From: Microbacteriaceae bacterium PS02066
GTDB lineage: Bacteria > Actinomycetota > Actinomycetes > Actinomycetales > Microbacteriaceae
Reading direction: 5' to 3'
DNA length: 64,000 nt
Assembly (NCBI GenBank): GCA_029959545.1
Contig: JASCPH010000010.1
Span: forward strand, 1-64,000
The position numbers were made by a program, and so were the translations under genes. Of the stretch, positions 1 through 8,687 are shown one piece after another (the stretch's first letter is position 1; the number at the start of each line of letters is the position of its first letter). Under the pieces are notes generated by a model. The model searched no databases, was not told where the DNA came from, and saw only the letters and a program-made list of their open reading frames with translations.

Positions 1-29
1 CCGCCACACCCACCCGAAAGGACACCGCA

Positions 30-1040
30 ATGCGGCTTCGCCCCCTTCTCACCGCGGCCGTCGCCGCGACGGCCGCGCTCGCACTGGCCGGTTGCTCCGG
101 TACCGCCGATGCCACGTCGTCCTCCGCCGCATCCGATCACGTGATCCGCGTCGGGGCCCTCACCCCCGGCAACGCGAACGACGGCGCCTTCAACCAGGCG
201 CTGGCCGACGCCCTCGCCAAGCTCCAGGACGAAGGCCTCATCACGTACGAGCTGCGCGAGCAGATGGCCGACCCTGCCACCAGCGAACCGGTCGTGGCCG
301 ACTTCGCCAGCCAGGGTTTCGACCTGGTCATCGGGCACGGCATCGAGCTCGGCGACGCGATCTTCTCCGTCGCCAAGGACTTCCCCGACACCCACTTCAC
401 CGCCTCGGGCGGCGCCGACATCCTCGACAAGTACACCGACAACGTCGAGACCTGGACCTACAGCACGCCCGAGGTCGGATACCTCTCCGGTTACATCGCG
501 GGTCTCACCCAGGCATCGCCGATCGGACGCGTGGAGAGCCTGGAGCTTGACTTCGTGAAGGCGACGGACTCCTTCTTCCAGCAGGGAGCCCTCGCGGCCA
601 ATCCGTCGGCCGAGCTGCTCCCGGTCGTCTACGCCGGAAGCTTCGACGACGCCGAGGCCGCCGCATCCGCGACCACGGGTCTCATCGGCCAGGGCGCGAA
701 GCTCGTCTACACGACCGGCGACGGCATCGCCGCCGGTGTCGGTGCCGCAGCGTCCAAGGCGGGCGTCCTCTCGGTGGGTGTCTCCCCCGCCGCCGGCGCC
801 GAGGCGCTCAAGACCAACGTGTCCACGGTCGATCTCGACATGTACCCGATCGTCAAGGCCTGGGTCGAAGAGGTCGCCGACGAGAAGTTCGGCGGCAAGG
901 GCGTCACCTCGACCCTCGAGAACGGCGGCCTGACCTACCAGGAGATCAACAGCGTCGACGGTGCCGTGCCGGCCGACGTCGCCTCGAAGGTCGACGAGCT
1001 GATCGCGGGTCTCAAAGACGGAAGTGTCACCATCTCCTGA
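30..1040 (+). CDS. BMP-family nucleoside-type ABC transporter substrate-binding lipoprotein
   Basis: Extracellular solute-binding lipoprotein of the BmpA/Med family (336 aa), whose characterised members bind nucleosides. The N-terminus is a lipoprotein signal with lipobox ALAGC (Cys at about residue 22) and a Ser/Thr/Ala-rich linker. The mature part has the periplasmic-binding-protein fold features of the family: an early stretch resembling NDGAFNQA, a GHGIELGDA segment, and a C-terminal EINSVDG-type region. A GAAAGGA ribosome site lies 8 nt before the ATG. It is the first gene of an ABC operon and its stop overlaps the ATPase start (TGATG). The adenine-deaminase-like gene in the same operon supports a purine or purine nucleoside as ligand; that is inference. 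Confidence 0.9.
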   Translation: MRLRPLLTAAVAATAALALAGCSGTADATSSSAASDHVIRVGALTPGNANDGAFNQALADALAKLQDEGLITYELREQMADPATSEPVVADFASQGFDLVIGHGIELGDAIFSVAKDFPDTHFTASGGADILDKYTDNVETWTYSTPEVGYLSGYIAGLTQASPIGRVESLELDFVKATDSFFQQGALAANPSAELLPVVYAGSFDDAEAAASATTGLIGQGAKLVYTTGDGIAAGVGAAASKAGVLSVGVSPAAGAEALKTNVSTVDLDMYPIVKAWVEEVADEKFGGKGVTSTLENGGLTYQEINSVDGAVPADVASKVDELIAGLKDGSVTIS

Positions 1041-2569
1041 TGACCACCCCCACCCCCGGGACCGACCGGGCGCTCGTCGCCCGGTCGGTCTCCGAGAGCT
1101 TCGGCGCCGTCCACGCCCTGGACGCCGTCGACTTCGCCGTGCGCGCCGGAACCGTGCACGCGCTCGTCGGCGAGAACGGCGCAGGCAAGTCGACGCTCGC
1201 CAAGATCCTCGCCGGCATCGAGTCCGCGGATGCGGGCACGATGACGCTCGACGGAATCTCCTACGCGCCCCGCGACCGCGCCGCCGGCAAGGCGCGTGGA
1301 GTGAACATGGTCCCGCAGCAGCTGAGCCTGGTGGGCGAGTTGAGTCTCGTGGAGAACCTCCTGCTCGTCGGCTCGAGGCGCATCACCCGTCGCGGCGCCG
1401 CGCGGGCGGTCCTCGCCGACACCCTCGAGCGCGCCGGTGTGAGCGTCGAGCTCGACGTTCCGACCGCCAGACTGAGCCAAGCGCACCGCCAGCTCGGCGA
1501 GATCGTCGTCGCCCTCGCCGAGGGCGCGACGACCCTCATCCTGGACGAGCCCACCGCCAGCCTCGGCCCCCGCGAAGTGGGCGGCCTGTTCGAACACCTG
1601 CGCACGCTCTGCACTTTGGGTACGGCGATCGTGCTCATCACGCACCGCCTCGAGGAGGTGCGTGCGGTCGCCGACGAAGTGACGGTCCTGTCGCACGGAC
1701 GCCGCGTGCACCACGGCCCCGCGCGCGGTCTCTCCGCCGCCGAGGTCGCGAGACTCATGGTCGGCGACCTCGAAGAGCCCGCCCCGCGCACGCACCGGGT
1801 CCCGGGCGAGACGGTGCTGGCGGTGCACGACGTCCACGCCTCGTCCGAGACGGATGCGGCGCTGACGGATGTGTCGCTCGAGCTCCGCGCCGGAGAGATC
1901 GTCGGCATCGCGGGCGTCGCCGGCAGCGGACAGAACACACTCATCGACGTGCTCGCAGGGCTGCGGGCACCGACATCCGGATCCCTCGTGTTCGCGGGTC
2001 GCACGGCGCCCTCCGCCGTCGAGCTGCTGCGCGGGGGCGTGGCGTGGATCCCCGAGGAGCGCAGCGACGCGCTCGTTCCCGCACTCTCCCTCGGCGACAC
2101 GCTGGGGCTCTACGACGCAGCGCGCGGAGCCGGCACCGACCGCCGCACCCGCGGCACGGCCCGGGCCTCGGCCGGCGAGCGCCTCACCGCGTTCGATGTG
2201 CGCCCCGCCGTCGCGACGCTCGCCGCCGGCGGCCTGTCCGGCGGCAACCAGCAGAAGCTTCTGGCCGCGCGCGAGCTCGGTCATGTCTGGCCCGGGGGCG
2301 CGCCGCGCGTCGTCCTCGCCTACGGGCCGACCCAGGGGCTGGACCTGCGGGCGGCTCAGGCCATCCGCGACCGGCTCGTCCAGGCTGCCGAGGCGGGGGC
2401 GGCCGTCGCCGTCGCCTCCCACGATCTCGACGAGATCCGCGGTCTCGCCGACCGCATCGTCGTCGTCTTCGACGGACGCATCGTCGCCGACCTACCCGCA
2501 CAGGTGGCGACCACCGCCCGCATCGGCGCCGCGATGGCAGGAATCGACCCCGCAGAGGAGCCCTCATGA
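1040..2569 (+). CDS. Double-domain ABC transporter ATP-binding protein (nucleoside/sugar type)
   Basis: Energises uptake with the two permeases downstream; a 509-aa RbsA/YufO-like protein with two tandem nucleotide-binding domains. NBD1 has Walker A GENGAGKST and Walker B TLILDEPTASL, but a degenerate signature LSQAHRQ instead of LSxGxxQ. NBD2 has the family-typical degenerate Walker A (AGSGQNT), an intact LSGGNQQK signature and a Walker B-like segment ending GPTQGLD. Start ATG overlaps the stop of the binding protein; its own stop overlaps the next gene by ATGA. The asymmetric pair of sites, one degenerate per half, is normal for the family in NBD2, but the altered NBD1 signature is less usual. 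Confidence 0.9.
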   Translation: MTTPTPGTDRALVARSVSESFGAVHALDAVDFAVRAGTVHALVGENGAGKSTLAKILAGIESADAGTMTLDGISYAPRDRAAGKARGVNMVPQQLSLVGELSLVENLLLVGSRRITRRGAARAVLADTLERAGVSVELDVPTARLSQAHRQLGEIVVALAEGATTLILDEPTASLGPREVGGLFEHLRTLCTLGTAIVLITHRLEEVRAVADEVTVLSHGRRVHHGPARGLSAAEVARLMVGDLEEPAPRTHRVPGETVLAVHDVHASSETDAALTDVSLELRAGEIVGIAGVAGSGQNTLIDVLAGLRAPTSGSLVFAGRTAPSAVELLRGGVAWIPEERSDALVPALSLGDTLGLYDAARGAGTDRRTRGTARASAGERLTAFDVRPAVATLAAGGLSGGNQQKLLAARELGHVWPGGAPRVVLAYGPTQGLDLRAAQAIRDRLVQAAEAGAAVAVASHDLDEIRGLADRIVVVFDGRIVADLPAQVATTARIGAAMAGIDPAEEPS

Positions 2570-4374
2570 CCGACTTCACCGACCTGCTGCCGACGACCGA
2601 GGAGCTCGTGCACCTGCGCGCCGTCGCGGCGGGGCACGCGGCGCCCGACCTGATCGTGCGCGGCGGACTCGTGCAGTCTCCCGGAACCGAGGAGTGGCTC
2701 GAGCGTGACGTGCTCATCGCGGGACGGCACATCGCGACGCTGACGCCCTGGAACCACGTCCCGACGGTGGGCATCGAGATCGACGCACGCGGATGCCACG
2801 TCGTGCCGGGCTTCATCGACACCCACCTGCACGTCGAGTACACGAACCTGACGCCCGGCGAGCTCGCCCGTCTCTCGGTCGCCCGCGGCACGACGACCGT
2901 GCTCACCGACCCGAACGGCGCGGCGAACGTCTGGGGAGCGCGCGGGATGGATCTGGCGCTGTCCACGACGACGCCGCTGCACGTGTTCCAGCAGGTCTCG
3001 CCGACCACCCCGACCTCGTTCGCGCTCGAGCGCGGCGGCGCCGTCATCGAAGAAGAGGTCGTCCGCGCGCGCCTGCACGACGACAACACCGCGACGCTCG
3101 GCGAATCCAACCCGTTCGACTACGGCGAGCTCTCCACCGGCCGGTTCCGCGAGGCGCTCGTGGCCGGTCGTCGACTCACCGGTCACACGGCGGCGCAGAC
3201 CCACGAGTCGCTCTGGGGCTACCTGGCGGCCGGCATCAGCGACGACCACAACGCCTCGACCGTCGACGAGGTGCTGGAGCGCACGCGCCTCGGTGCGATG
3301 ATCACGGTCATGGGATCGTCGCTGGCCGACAACACCGTTCCCCTCTTCGCCGACCTCGACGCGATCGAGCCGGCGCTGCGCCACCTGAGCTTCTGCGCCG
3401 ACGACAAGCACGCGCTCGACCTGCACACGCAGGGCCACATCGACCACCATGTGCGCCAGGCGATCCGTTTCGGCATCGATCCGCAGCTCGCGTACCGCAT
3501 GGCGACCACGCAGCCCGCGCACTACTACCGCCTCGACCAGGCGCTCGGCCTGCTCGCCCCCTCCCGTCTCGCGGACCTGCAGGTCATCCGCGACCTCGCC
3601 GAGGTGCGGCCGGAAGCCGTGATCGTCGCAGGGCGCCTCGTCGCCAAGGACGGCGTGGCCCTCTTCGAGAACACCGACGTGCTGCCCGACTGGGCGCGCG
3701 ACACCGTGCACCTGCCGGAGCAGCTCCCGGCGGATCTGCTCACCGTCGCGGCCCCCGAGGGCGCCACGCGGGTGCGCGTGCGCGCGATGGAGATGTACAA
3801 CGGCTACTTCAAGCGCGAGTTCACCGCATCCCTTCCGGTCGTGGACGGCCAGGTCGCCTCCGACCCCTCGCAGGACGTGCTGAAGATCTCGGTCATCGAC
3901 CGCCACCATGGCGAGGCGCTGGCGGGCCGCGGGTTCGTGAAGGGCTTCGGCCTCGGCCGCGGCGCGATCGCGATCACGATGAACTGCCCGAACATGAACA
4001 TCGCGGTCGTGGGCGCCGACGACGACGACATGCGTCTCGCTGTCGCCGAGCTCGGGCGCATGGGGGGCGGGTTCGTGACGGTCGCCGACGGCGAAGTCCT
4101 CGCCCGCGTCGCGCTGCCCGTGGGCGGCATGATGAGCGACGCCCCGTTCGAAGAGACCGCCGCGGCCCTCGCGGCCGGGCATGCGGCGACCCACGAGCTG
4201 GGCTGCACGATCACCTCGCCGTACATCATCCTTTCGTTCGTCGGGCTGTACGTGGTCCCCGACCTCGGCCTGACCGAACTCGGCCTGATCGACGCGGCGA
4301 CGCAGCAGTTCGTCGACGTGCTCGTCCCGGGCCCCGTCGACGCCTGCGGCCACGACCCCGAGGAGCACGTGTGA
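2566..4374 (+). CDS. Adenine deaminase-family amidohydrolase (divergent)
   Basis: Predicted metal-dependent amidohydrolase of the adenine deaminase family (602 aa, near the usual 550-600); the family converts adenine to hypoxanthine and ammonia. N-terminal metal motif DTHLH, GES (Glu ligand), TGH, SDDHN and ADDKH appear in the expected order, followed by GHIDHHVRQAIRFG and a C-terminal half with the family's MNCPNMN and GGGFV segments. It departs from classical Ade: the DPHE motif reads DPNG and the GEMMNF segment reads GESNPF, so a different or broader substrate is possible. The start was placed at ATG 2566 because it gives an ATGA overlap with the ATPase gene; an open frame upstream is only a shadow. 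It is translationally coupled inside a nucleoside-type ABC operon, suggesting it processes the imported compound. Confidence 0.78.
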   Translation: MTDFTDLLPTTEELVHLRAVAAGHAAPDLIVRGGLVQSPGTEEWLERDVLIAGRHIATLTPWNHVPTVGIEIDARGCHVVPGFIDTHLHVEYTNLTPGELARLSVARGTTTVLTDPNGAANVWGARGMDLALSTTTPLHVFQQVSPTTPTSFALERGGAVIEEEVVRARLHDDNTATLGESNPFDYGELSTGRFREALVAGRRLTGHTAAQTHESLWGYLAAGISDDHNASTVDEVLERTRLGAMITVMGSSLADNTVPLFADLDAIEPALRHLSFCADDKHALDLHTQGHIDHHVRQAIRFGIDPQLAYRMATTQPAHYYRLDQALGLLAPSRLADLQVIRDLAEVRPEAVIVAGRLVAKDGVALFENTDVLPDWARDTVHLPEQLPADLLTVAAPEGATRVRVRAMEMYNGYFKREFTASLPVVDGQVASDPSQDVLKISVIDRHHGEALAGRGFVKGFGLGRGAIAITMNCPNMNIAVVGADDDDMRLAVAELGRMGGGFVTVADGEVLARVALPVGGMMSDAPFEETAAALAAGHAATHELGCTITSPYIILSFVGLYVVPDLGLTELGLIDAATQQFVDVLVPGPVDACGHDPEEHV

Positions 4375-5543
4375 TCCGTTCCTCCCGGATGCGATCCGTC
4401 GCCCTCACCGGCGGCGTGGTCGCCGCGGTCGTTCTGGTGGCGATCGCACTCATCGTCTTCGCCGGCGCGGACCCGCTCACGGGGCTGCGCGGGCTCGTGG
4501 AGGGCGTCTCCAGCTCGCCGTACCGCGTGGGCGAGCTGCTCGTGGGAGCGGCTCCCGTGGCGATCGTCGCGCTGACGCTGATCCCCGCGCTCCGGGCGGG
4601 CGTGTTCTCGGTCGGCGCCGAGGGCCAGGTCACGATGGGCGCGATCTTCGCCACCGCCGCCATCCTGTGGGTGCGCGATGTGACGGCGGATGCAGCCCCC
4701 GCCATCCTCTACGCGCTGGTCGGGTTCGTCGCCGGCGCCGTCGGCGGGGCGGCTTTCGCTCTGGTGCCCGCCTGGCTCGCGGTGCGCTGGCGGGTCAACG
4801 TGATCCTCTCGACCCTGCTCCTGAACTACGTCGCCACGGGCTTCCTCGGCTGGACGCTGCGCACCTGGCTCGCCAGCGGCGAGGCGACGGCGACACCGCA
4901 AAGCGAGCGGCTGCCCGACGCGGCGGCACTTCCCGCTCTCATCCCCGGCACCCGCGCGCACGTCGGCATCCTGCTCGTCGTCGTTGCCGTGGTGCTGTTC
5001 GAGTGGTGGCGCCGCTCGCGGCAGGCGACCCGCGTCGCCGTCTTCGCGGAGCGCCCCGCGCTCGCGCTGCGCCTGGGCGCGACCAGGCAGCGCACCCTCT
5101 ACGGCAGCATGCTCGTCTCCGGCGCGGGCGCCGGCGTCGTCGGATGGCTGCAGATCGCGGGCGTCAACGAGCGACTGCTGGGCTCGGTCTCGGGCGGCGT
5201 CGGGTTCTCGGGTCTCGCCGTGGCCCTGCTCGGCGGCCTGCTTCCCGCCGGCATCGCCGTCGCGGCCGTCTTCTTCTCCGCCCTCACGGTCGGCGCGGTC
5301 GGGATGCAGTCGGCGACCGGAACGATCCCGTCGTCCATCGCGGAGGTCATCAAGGGCGTGCTGCTGCTGGGCGTCGCGGTGATCGCCGCGTCGCGGCCGG
5401 GGCTGGTCGCCCCCGCGCATCCGGGACCGGCTCCGGCGCCCGACGACGGCGCGTTCTCCGCTGAGGAGATCACGGATGCGGCGGCCGCATCCGGTGAACC
5501 GGTCGTCGAGCCGGAGATCACCGCAGAGGAGGGCACCCGATGA
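4371..5543 (+). CDS. ABC transporter permease (BMP/nucleoside type), first subunit
   Basis: Membrane subunit of the importer (390 aa), resembling YufP/BPL_transp_2 permeases. The hydrophobic N-terminal segment (about residues 9-32) is followed by a series of membrane spans and the family segment LRAGVFSVGAEGQVTMGAI, then LSTLLLNYVATGFLG. The C-terminus is an acidic, Ala/Pro-rich cytoplasmic tail of about 60 residues without homology I recognise. Start taken as GTG 4371, giving a GTGA overlap with the stop of the deaminase gene; longer open frames upstream are antisense-like shadows. Stop overlaps the second permease start by ATGA. Confidence 0.88.
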   Translation: MIRSSRMRSVALTGGVVAAVVLVAIALIVFAGADPLTGLRGLVEGVSSSPYRVGELLVGAAPVAIVALTLIPALRAGVFSVGAEGQVTMGAIFATAAILWVRDVTADAAPAILYALVGFVAGAVGGAAFALVPAWLAVRWRVNVILSTLLLNYVATGFLGWTLRTWLASGEATATPQSERLPDAAALPALIPGTRAHVGILLVVVAVVLFEWWRRSRQATRVAVFAERPALALRLGATRQRTLYGSMLVSGAGAGVVGWLQIAGVNERLLGSVSGGVGFSGLAVALLGGLLPAGIAVAAVFFSALTVGAVGMQSATGTIPSSIAEVIKGVLLLGVAVIAASRPGLVAPAHPGPAPAPDDGAFSAEEITDAAAASGEPVVEPEITAEEGTR

Positions 5544-6454
5544 CCATCGCACTCTGGGCGTCGATCCTGGCCGGCGCCATCGCCCTGGCCGCCCCGCTCG
5601 TGATCGCGGGGATCGGCGAGGGCTTCGTCGAACGCGCGGGACGACTCAACCTCGGCATCGAGGGCATGATGATCCTCGGCGCCTTCACCGCCATCTATGT
5701 CGGCAGCTCGTTCGGCCCCTGGCTCGGTCTCGTCGCCGGCGCCGTCGTCGGCATCGCCCTGGCGCTTCTCATGAACCTGCTGGTCTACACGCTCAAGGCG
5801 AACGAGATCGTCGTCGGCCTCGCGATCACCATGCTGGGCCTCGGACTGTCGACCTACCTGTTCCAGCTCTGGATCCCCGCCGGCCGGACGAACGCGAGCG
5901 TTCCGACGATCGCCCCGATCGACCTCGGCCTGCTCACCGACATCCCGCTCATCGGACCTGCGTTGTTTGGTCAGAGCCCACTCGTGTACGCGACGCTCGT
6001 GCTGCTGGCCGCGGCCTGGCTCGTGATGCGCTTCACCCGCTTCGGTCTTCAGGTGCGCGCCACAGGCTCGGCCCCCGCATCCGCGGCCCTGCGCGGCGTG
6101 CGCCCGCGGAGCGTCGGAGCACGGGCGCTGCTCATCGGCGGTGCGACGGCCGGCCTCGCCGGCGCGGTGATCGCCGTCGGGACGATCGGCTCGTTCACAC
6201 CCAACATGACGGCGGGACGTGGCTACATCGTGCTCGCGATCGTGATCATGGGTCGGATGAACCCGATCGGCATCGCGCTGGGCGCCCTGCTGTTCGGCTT
6301 CCTCCAGAGCTTCTCGTTGCTCTCGCAGTCGACCAGCGTCCAGCTTCCCAGCGAGCTCTACACGGCTCTGCCGTACCTTGTGACCCTCGTCGTGCTCGTG
6401 CTCACCTCCCGCGCCCAGCTGCGCCGCCAGCTGTCCGTCCTCCGTCTGTCCTGA
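5540..6454 (+). CDS. ABC transporter permease (BMP/nucleoside type), second subunit
   Basis: Second membrane subunit (304 aa), YufQ-like. It carries the typical GRLNLGIEGMMILGAF segment near residue 35, a long hydrophobic central region, NEIVVGLAITMLGLGLS, and a late MGRMNPIGIALGALLFG loop. Eight or more membrane spans are likely. It overlaps the first permease by 4 nt, so both are translationally coupled and should form a heterodimer. A GAAAGGA ribosome site just beyond its stop begins the next gene 17 nt downstream, which probably shares the transcript. Confidence 0.88.
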   Translation: MTIALWASILAGAIALAAPLVIAGIGEGFVERAGRLNLGIEGMMILGAFTAIYVGSSFGPWLGLVAGAVVGIALALLMNLLVYTLKANEIVVGLAITMLGLGLSTYLFQLWIPAGRTNASVPTIAPIDLGLLTDIPLIGPALFGQSPLVYATLVLLAAAWLVMRFTRFGLQVRATGSAPASAALRGVRPRSVGARALLIGGATAGLAGAVIAVGTIGSFTPNMTAGRGYIVLAIVIMGRMNPIGIALGALLFGFLQSFSLLSQSTSVQLPSELYTALPYLVTLVVLVLTSRAQLRRQLSVLRLS

Positions 6455-6471
6455 CCCGAAAGGACCCGTCC

Positions 6472-7584
6472 ATGCTCACCCGCCCGTCCCCCGTCGCCCC
6501 TCCCGCCGACGAGCAGCACTGGGTCGACACCGCCCGCGAGCTCGCCGCCGACTTCGCCGCGACCGTGGCCGCCGACGACGCCGAGGCGCGCCTGCCCATC
6601 GAGCACCTGCGGGCCCTCGCGGCCTCGGGGCTGGATGCCGCGTTCCTGCCGCGCGAGCACGGCGGAGAGGCGCTGTCGTACGCCACCCTCGGTGCCGTGG
6701 TGCAAACGCTCGCCGCGGCTCATCCGGCCGTGGCCACCGTGTGGCTCATGCACCTCGGAGCGGCGCACGCGCTCGTGACGCTGTCGTCCGACGAACAGGC
6801 GGCCTTCTTCGCTTCCGAGCTGAAGGCGGGCAAGCGGTTCGCGAACGCCCTGAGCGAGCCCGCCGGCGGCAATCACTTCCTGGCGTCCCAGCAGGATGCG
6901 GATGCGGTCGGCGAGAACTGGTCGCTGACCGGCCGCAAGCTCTTCGTCTCGGGTTCCGAGGCGGCCGACCACCTGTTCCTGAACGCCCGGATCGACGGCG
7001 CACCCGCCTTCTTCGGCGTCACGATCGACGACACCGTCTCGTTCCCGCCGATCGAGGAGACGATGGGGATGCGGGCGACCCGCAGCCGCACGATCCTCTT
7101 CGAGGGCACGCCCCTGCTGCGCTCCCGGCTGACGGGACCGCCCGCCCCCGAGTACGCGAACCTCATCACGGTCGGCTTCGCGTTCCTCTCGCTCGGCATC
7201 GCCGCATCCGCGATCGACGCGATCGCCCAGACCGCGGGCAAGGTGCGCGGCGGCACGAGCCTCGCCGAGGCCACCTGGGTCCGCCAGGAGACCGGCATGG
7301 CGTGGGCGGAGCTCACGGCGGCGACGCTCATGGCCGAGCGCACCGCCTGGCTCGCCGACCAGCGCTCGCCCGAGGCGATGCCCGCGGCGACCGAGACGAA
7401 GATGCTGGCCAACGAGGTCGCCAAGCGCACGGCTGCCCTCGCGGTCCGTATCGGCGGCGGCGGCGGGTTCCTCGTCTCCTCGCCGATCCAGCGCATCTTC
7501 CGCGACGCGCAGGCGGGCGCCCTCATGGCCTACTCCGTTCCGTTCAGCTCCGAACTCGTCGGAGGCTGGGTGCTGAGCGGGTGA
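6472..7584 (+). CDS. Acyl-CoA dehydrogenase-family flavoprotein
   Basis: Predicted FAD-dependent dehydrogenase or monooxygenase of the acyl-CoA dehydrogenase superfamily (370 aa). N-terminal helical part includes LPREHGGEALSYATLGAVV, the middle beta domain has ALSEPAGGNHFL and WSLTGRKLFVSGSEAA, and the C-terminal helical bundle ends near RIFRDAQAGALMAYS. I do not see a convincing catalytic glutamate, and DszC/FMNH2-monooxygenase-like members share this outline, so substrate cannot be stated. Start ATG 6472 has a GAAAGGA site 8 nt upstream. It follows the ABC operon by 17 nt and is closed by a strong hairpin, so it is likely the last gene of that operon. Confidence 0.75.
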   Translation: MLTRPSPVAPPADEQHWVDTARELAADFAATVAADDAEARLPIEHLRALAASGLDAAFLPREHGGEALSYATLGAVVQTLAAAHPAVATVWLMHLGAAHALVTLSSDEQAAFFASELKAGKRFANALSEPAGGNHFLASQQDADAVGENWSLTGRKLFVSGSEAADHLFLNARIDGAPAFFGVTIDDTVSFPPIEETMGMRATRSRTILFEGTPLLRSRLTGPPAPEYANLITVGFAFLSLGIAASAIDAIAQTAGKVRGGTSLAEATWVRQETGMAWAELTAATLMAERTAWLADQRSPEAMPAATETKMLANEVAKRTAALAVRIGGGGGFLVSSPIQRIFRDAQAGALMAYSVPFSSELVGGWVLSG

Positions 7585-7585
7585 G

Positions 7586-7632
7586 ACCCCCGGGTGCCGC
7601 CTTCGCTCTGCGAAGCGGTGCCCGGGTCGGGG
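7586..7632 (+). terminator. Hairpin closing the ABC transporter operon
   Basis: A long GC-rich inverted repeat begins directly after the acyl-CoA dehydrogenase stop: about 7588-7606 pairs with 7610-7627 (core CTTCG/CGAAG flanked by CCCGGG/CCCGGG arms). There is no clear T-run, so termination efficiency is uncertain. Confidence 0.6.
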
Positions 7633-7755
7633 TGCGTGGCGGCGATGTTCCGCCCGAGGCACGCCGAGGACCCCCCTCCTCGACGTTCCCGGCGGCCGCC
7701 GCCACGCATCCTTATGTTCGGCGTCCGGCCGTCTCACCGTGAGCCCGGCCATGGA

Positions 7756-7761
7756 TACGCT
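7756..7761 (+). promoter_or_regulatory. -10 box TACGCT, leaderless start
   Basis: TACGCT lies exactly 6 nt before ATG 7768, the spacing found at many starts in this window. It argues for a leaderless transcript and for the second of two tandem ATGs as the start. Confidence 0.6.
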
Positions 7762-7767
7762 GGAATG

Positions 7768-8640
7768 ATGAGCCTCATCGATCCCCGCGAGAAGGAAGCC
7801 CGTCGCACGGAGAAGTATCGGGGGAGCACGACGGCTCTGATCGCGACGCTCGTGTTCGGTGTCGCCTCGCTGGCGACGACCGCCGTCATCGGCTTCGGCA
7901 TCGGCGGCTTCGTCGATCAGTTCCGTGTGATGAGTCTCAACAGCGTCTTCAGCACGTGGGACACCCCCATCCCCGTCTGGCTGCGCGGCTGGTCGCTGCC
8001 GATCGGCATCGTCGCCACGATCATCATGGTCGGTGGCTACAGCACCTGGAACCACCGCTACTCCGGGCGCACCGACGGCTACGCGTTCCTCGGCCCTCTG
8101 CCCATCGTGCTGGCCGGTCTCACCCTCGGCTCCTGGTACGCCACCACGCTGTGGACCGCGCCGGACGCGGTGGGCATCGCGATCGACCCCACGTTCGGGC
8201 AGAACGAGAGCTGGGATGCGGGCGCATGGATCATGTACGCCGCGCAGTGGTGGCTGCCGGGCATCTTCGCGCTTCTGACGCTGCTGACCCTGCTCGGCCG
8301 CCTGGGCGCCCAGAAGCGCCGCCGCCTGAACCACGAACTCGCCACGCGTCTGCTCCTCAGCGGCGCGAAGGTCGAGGCGGAGGTCACGGACGCCCCGCTT
8401 CGCGAGCCGAACTCGTCCCGGATGATGGCGGAGGTCACGCTGCGTTTCGAGGACACCGAGGGCACGAGCCGCTGGGTGAAGACCATCGTCGTCGTGCCGA
8501 CGAAGCAGTTCCCCACGACCGGCTCGCGCCGCCCCCTGCTCTTCGATCCGGCGGATGCAGGCAACGTCCAGCGCATCCTCTTCTCGCCGACGGGCGGCAC
8601 CAAGCCCGGCGACTTCGTCTCCGTCTCCGCGGCCGACTGA
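7768..8640 (+). CDS. Membrane protein of unknown function
   Basis: A 290-aa protein I do not recognise. It has about four hydrophobic segments: near residues 20-48, 70-90, 110-130 and 155-175, the last ending at a LGRLGAQKRRRLNHELA basic stretch. The remaining third is soluble and hydrophilic, with a beta-rich pattern (AEVTLRFEDTEG) and a DPADAGNVQRILF segment that resembles DUF3592-like extracellular or cytosolic domains seen in other membrane proteins. The start is set by a leaderless -10 box 6 nt upstream. It stands alone between the ABC operon terminator and radA, with its own promoter. Confidence 0.7.
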   Translation: MSLIDPREKEARRTEKYRGSTTALIATLVFGVASLATTAVIGFGIGGFVDQFRVMSLNSVFSTWDTPIPVWLRGWSLPIGIVATIIMVGGYSTWNHRYSGRTDGYAFLGPLPIVLAGLTLGSWYATTLWTAPDAVGIAIDPTFGQNESWDAGAWIMYAAQWWLPGIFALLTLLTLLGRLGAQKRRRLNHELATRLLLSGAKVEAEVTDAPLREPNSSRMMAEVTLRFEDTEGTSRWVKTIVVVPTKQFPTTGSRRPLLFDPADAGNVQRILFSPTGGTKPGDFVSVSAAD

Positions 8641-8675
8641 CCCGGCCCCGCGCCGGGGGTGTCGGATGCGGCGCG

Positions 8676-8681
8676 TAGCCT
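8676..8681 (+). promoter_or_regulatory. -10 box TAGCCT, leaderless start of radA
   Basis: TAGCCT precedes ATG 8688 by exactly 6 nt; no ribosome-binding site is present between them. Confidence 0.65.
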
Positions 8682-8687
8682 GAGACC

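Noticed and set aside
935-2422. 495-codon minus-strand frame opposite the ABC ATPase
   Set aside because: Arg/Gly/Ala-rich shadow; the ATPase on the other strand has all motifs.
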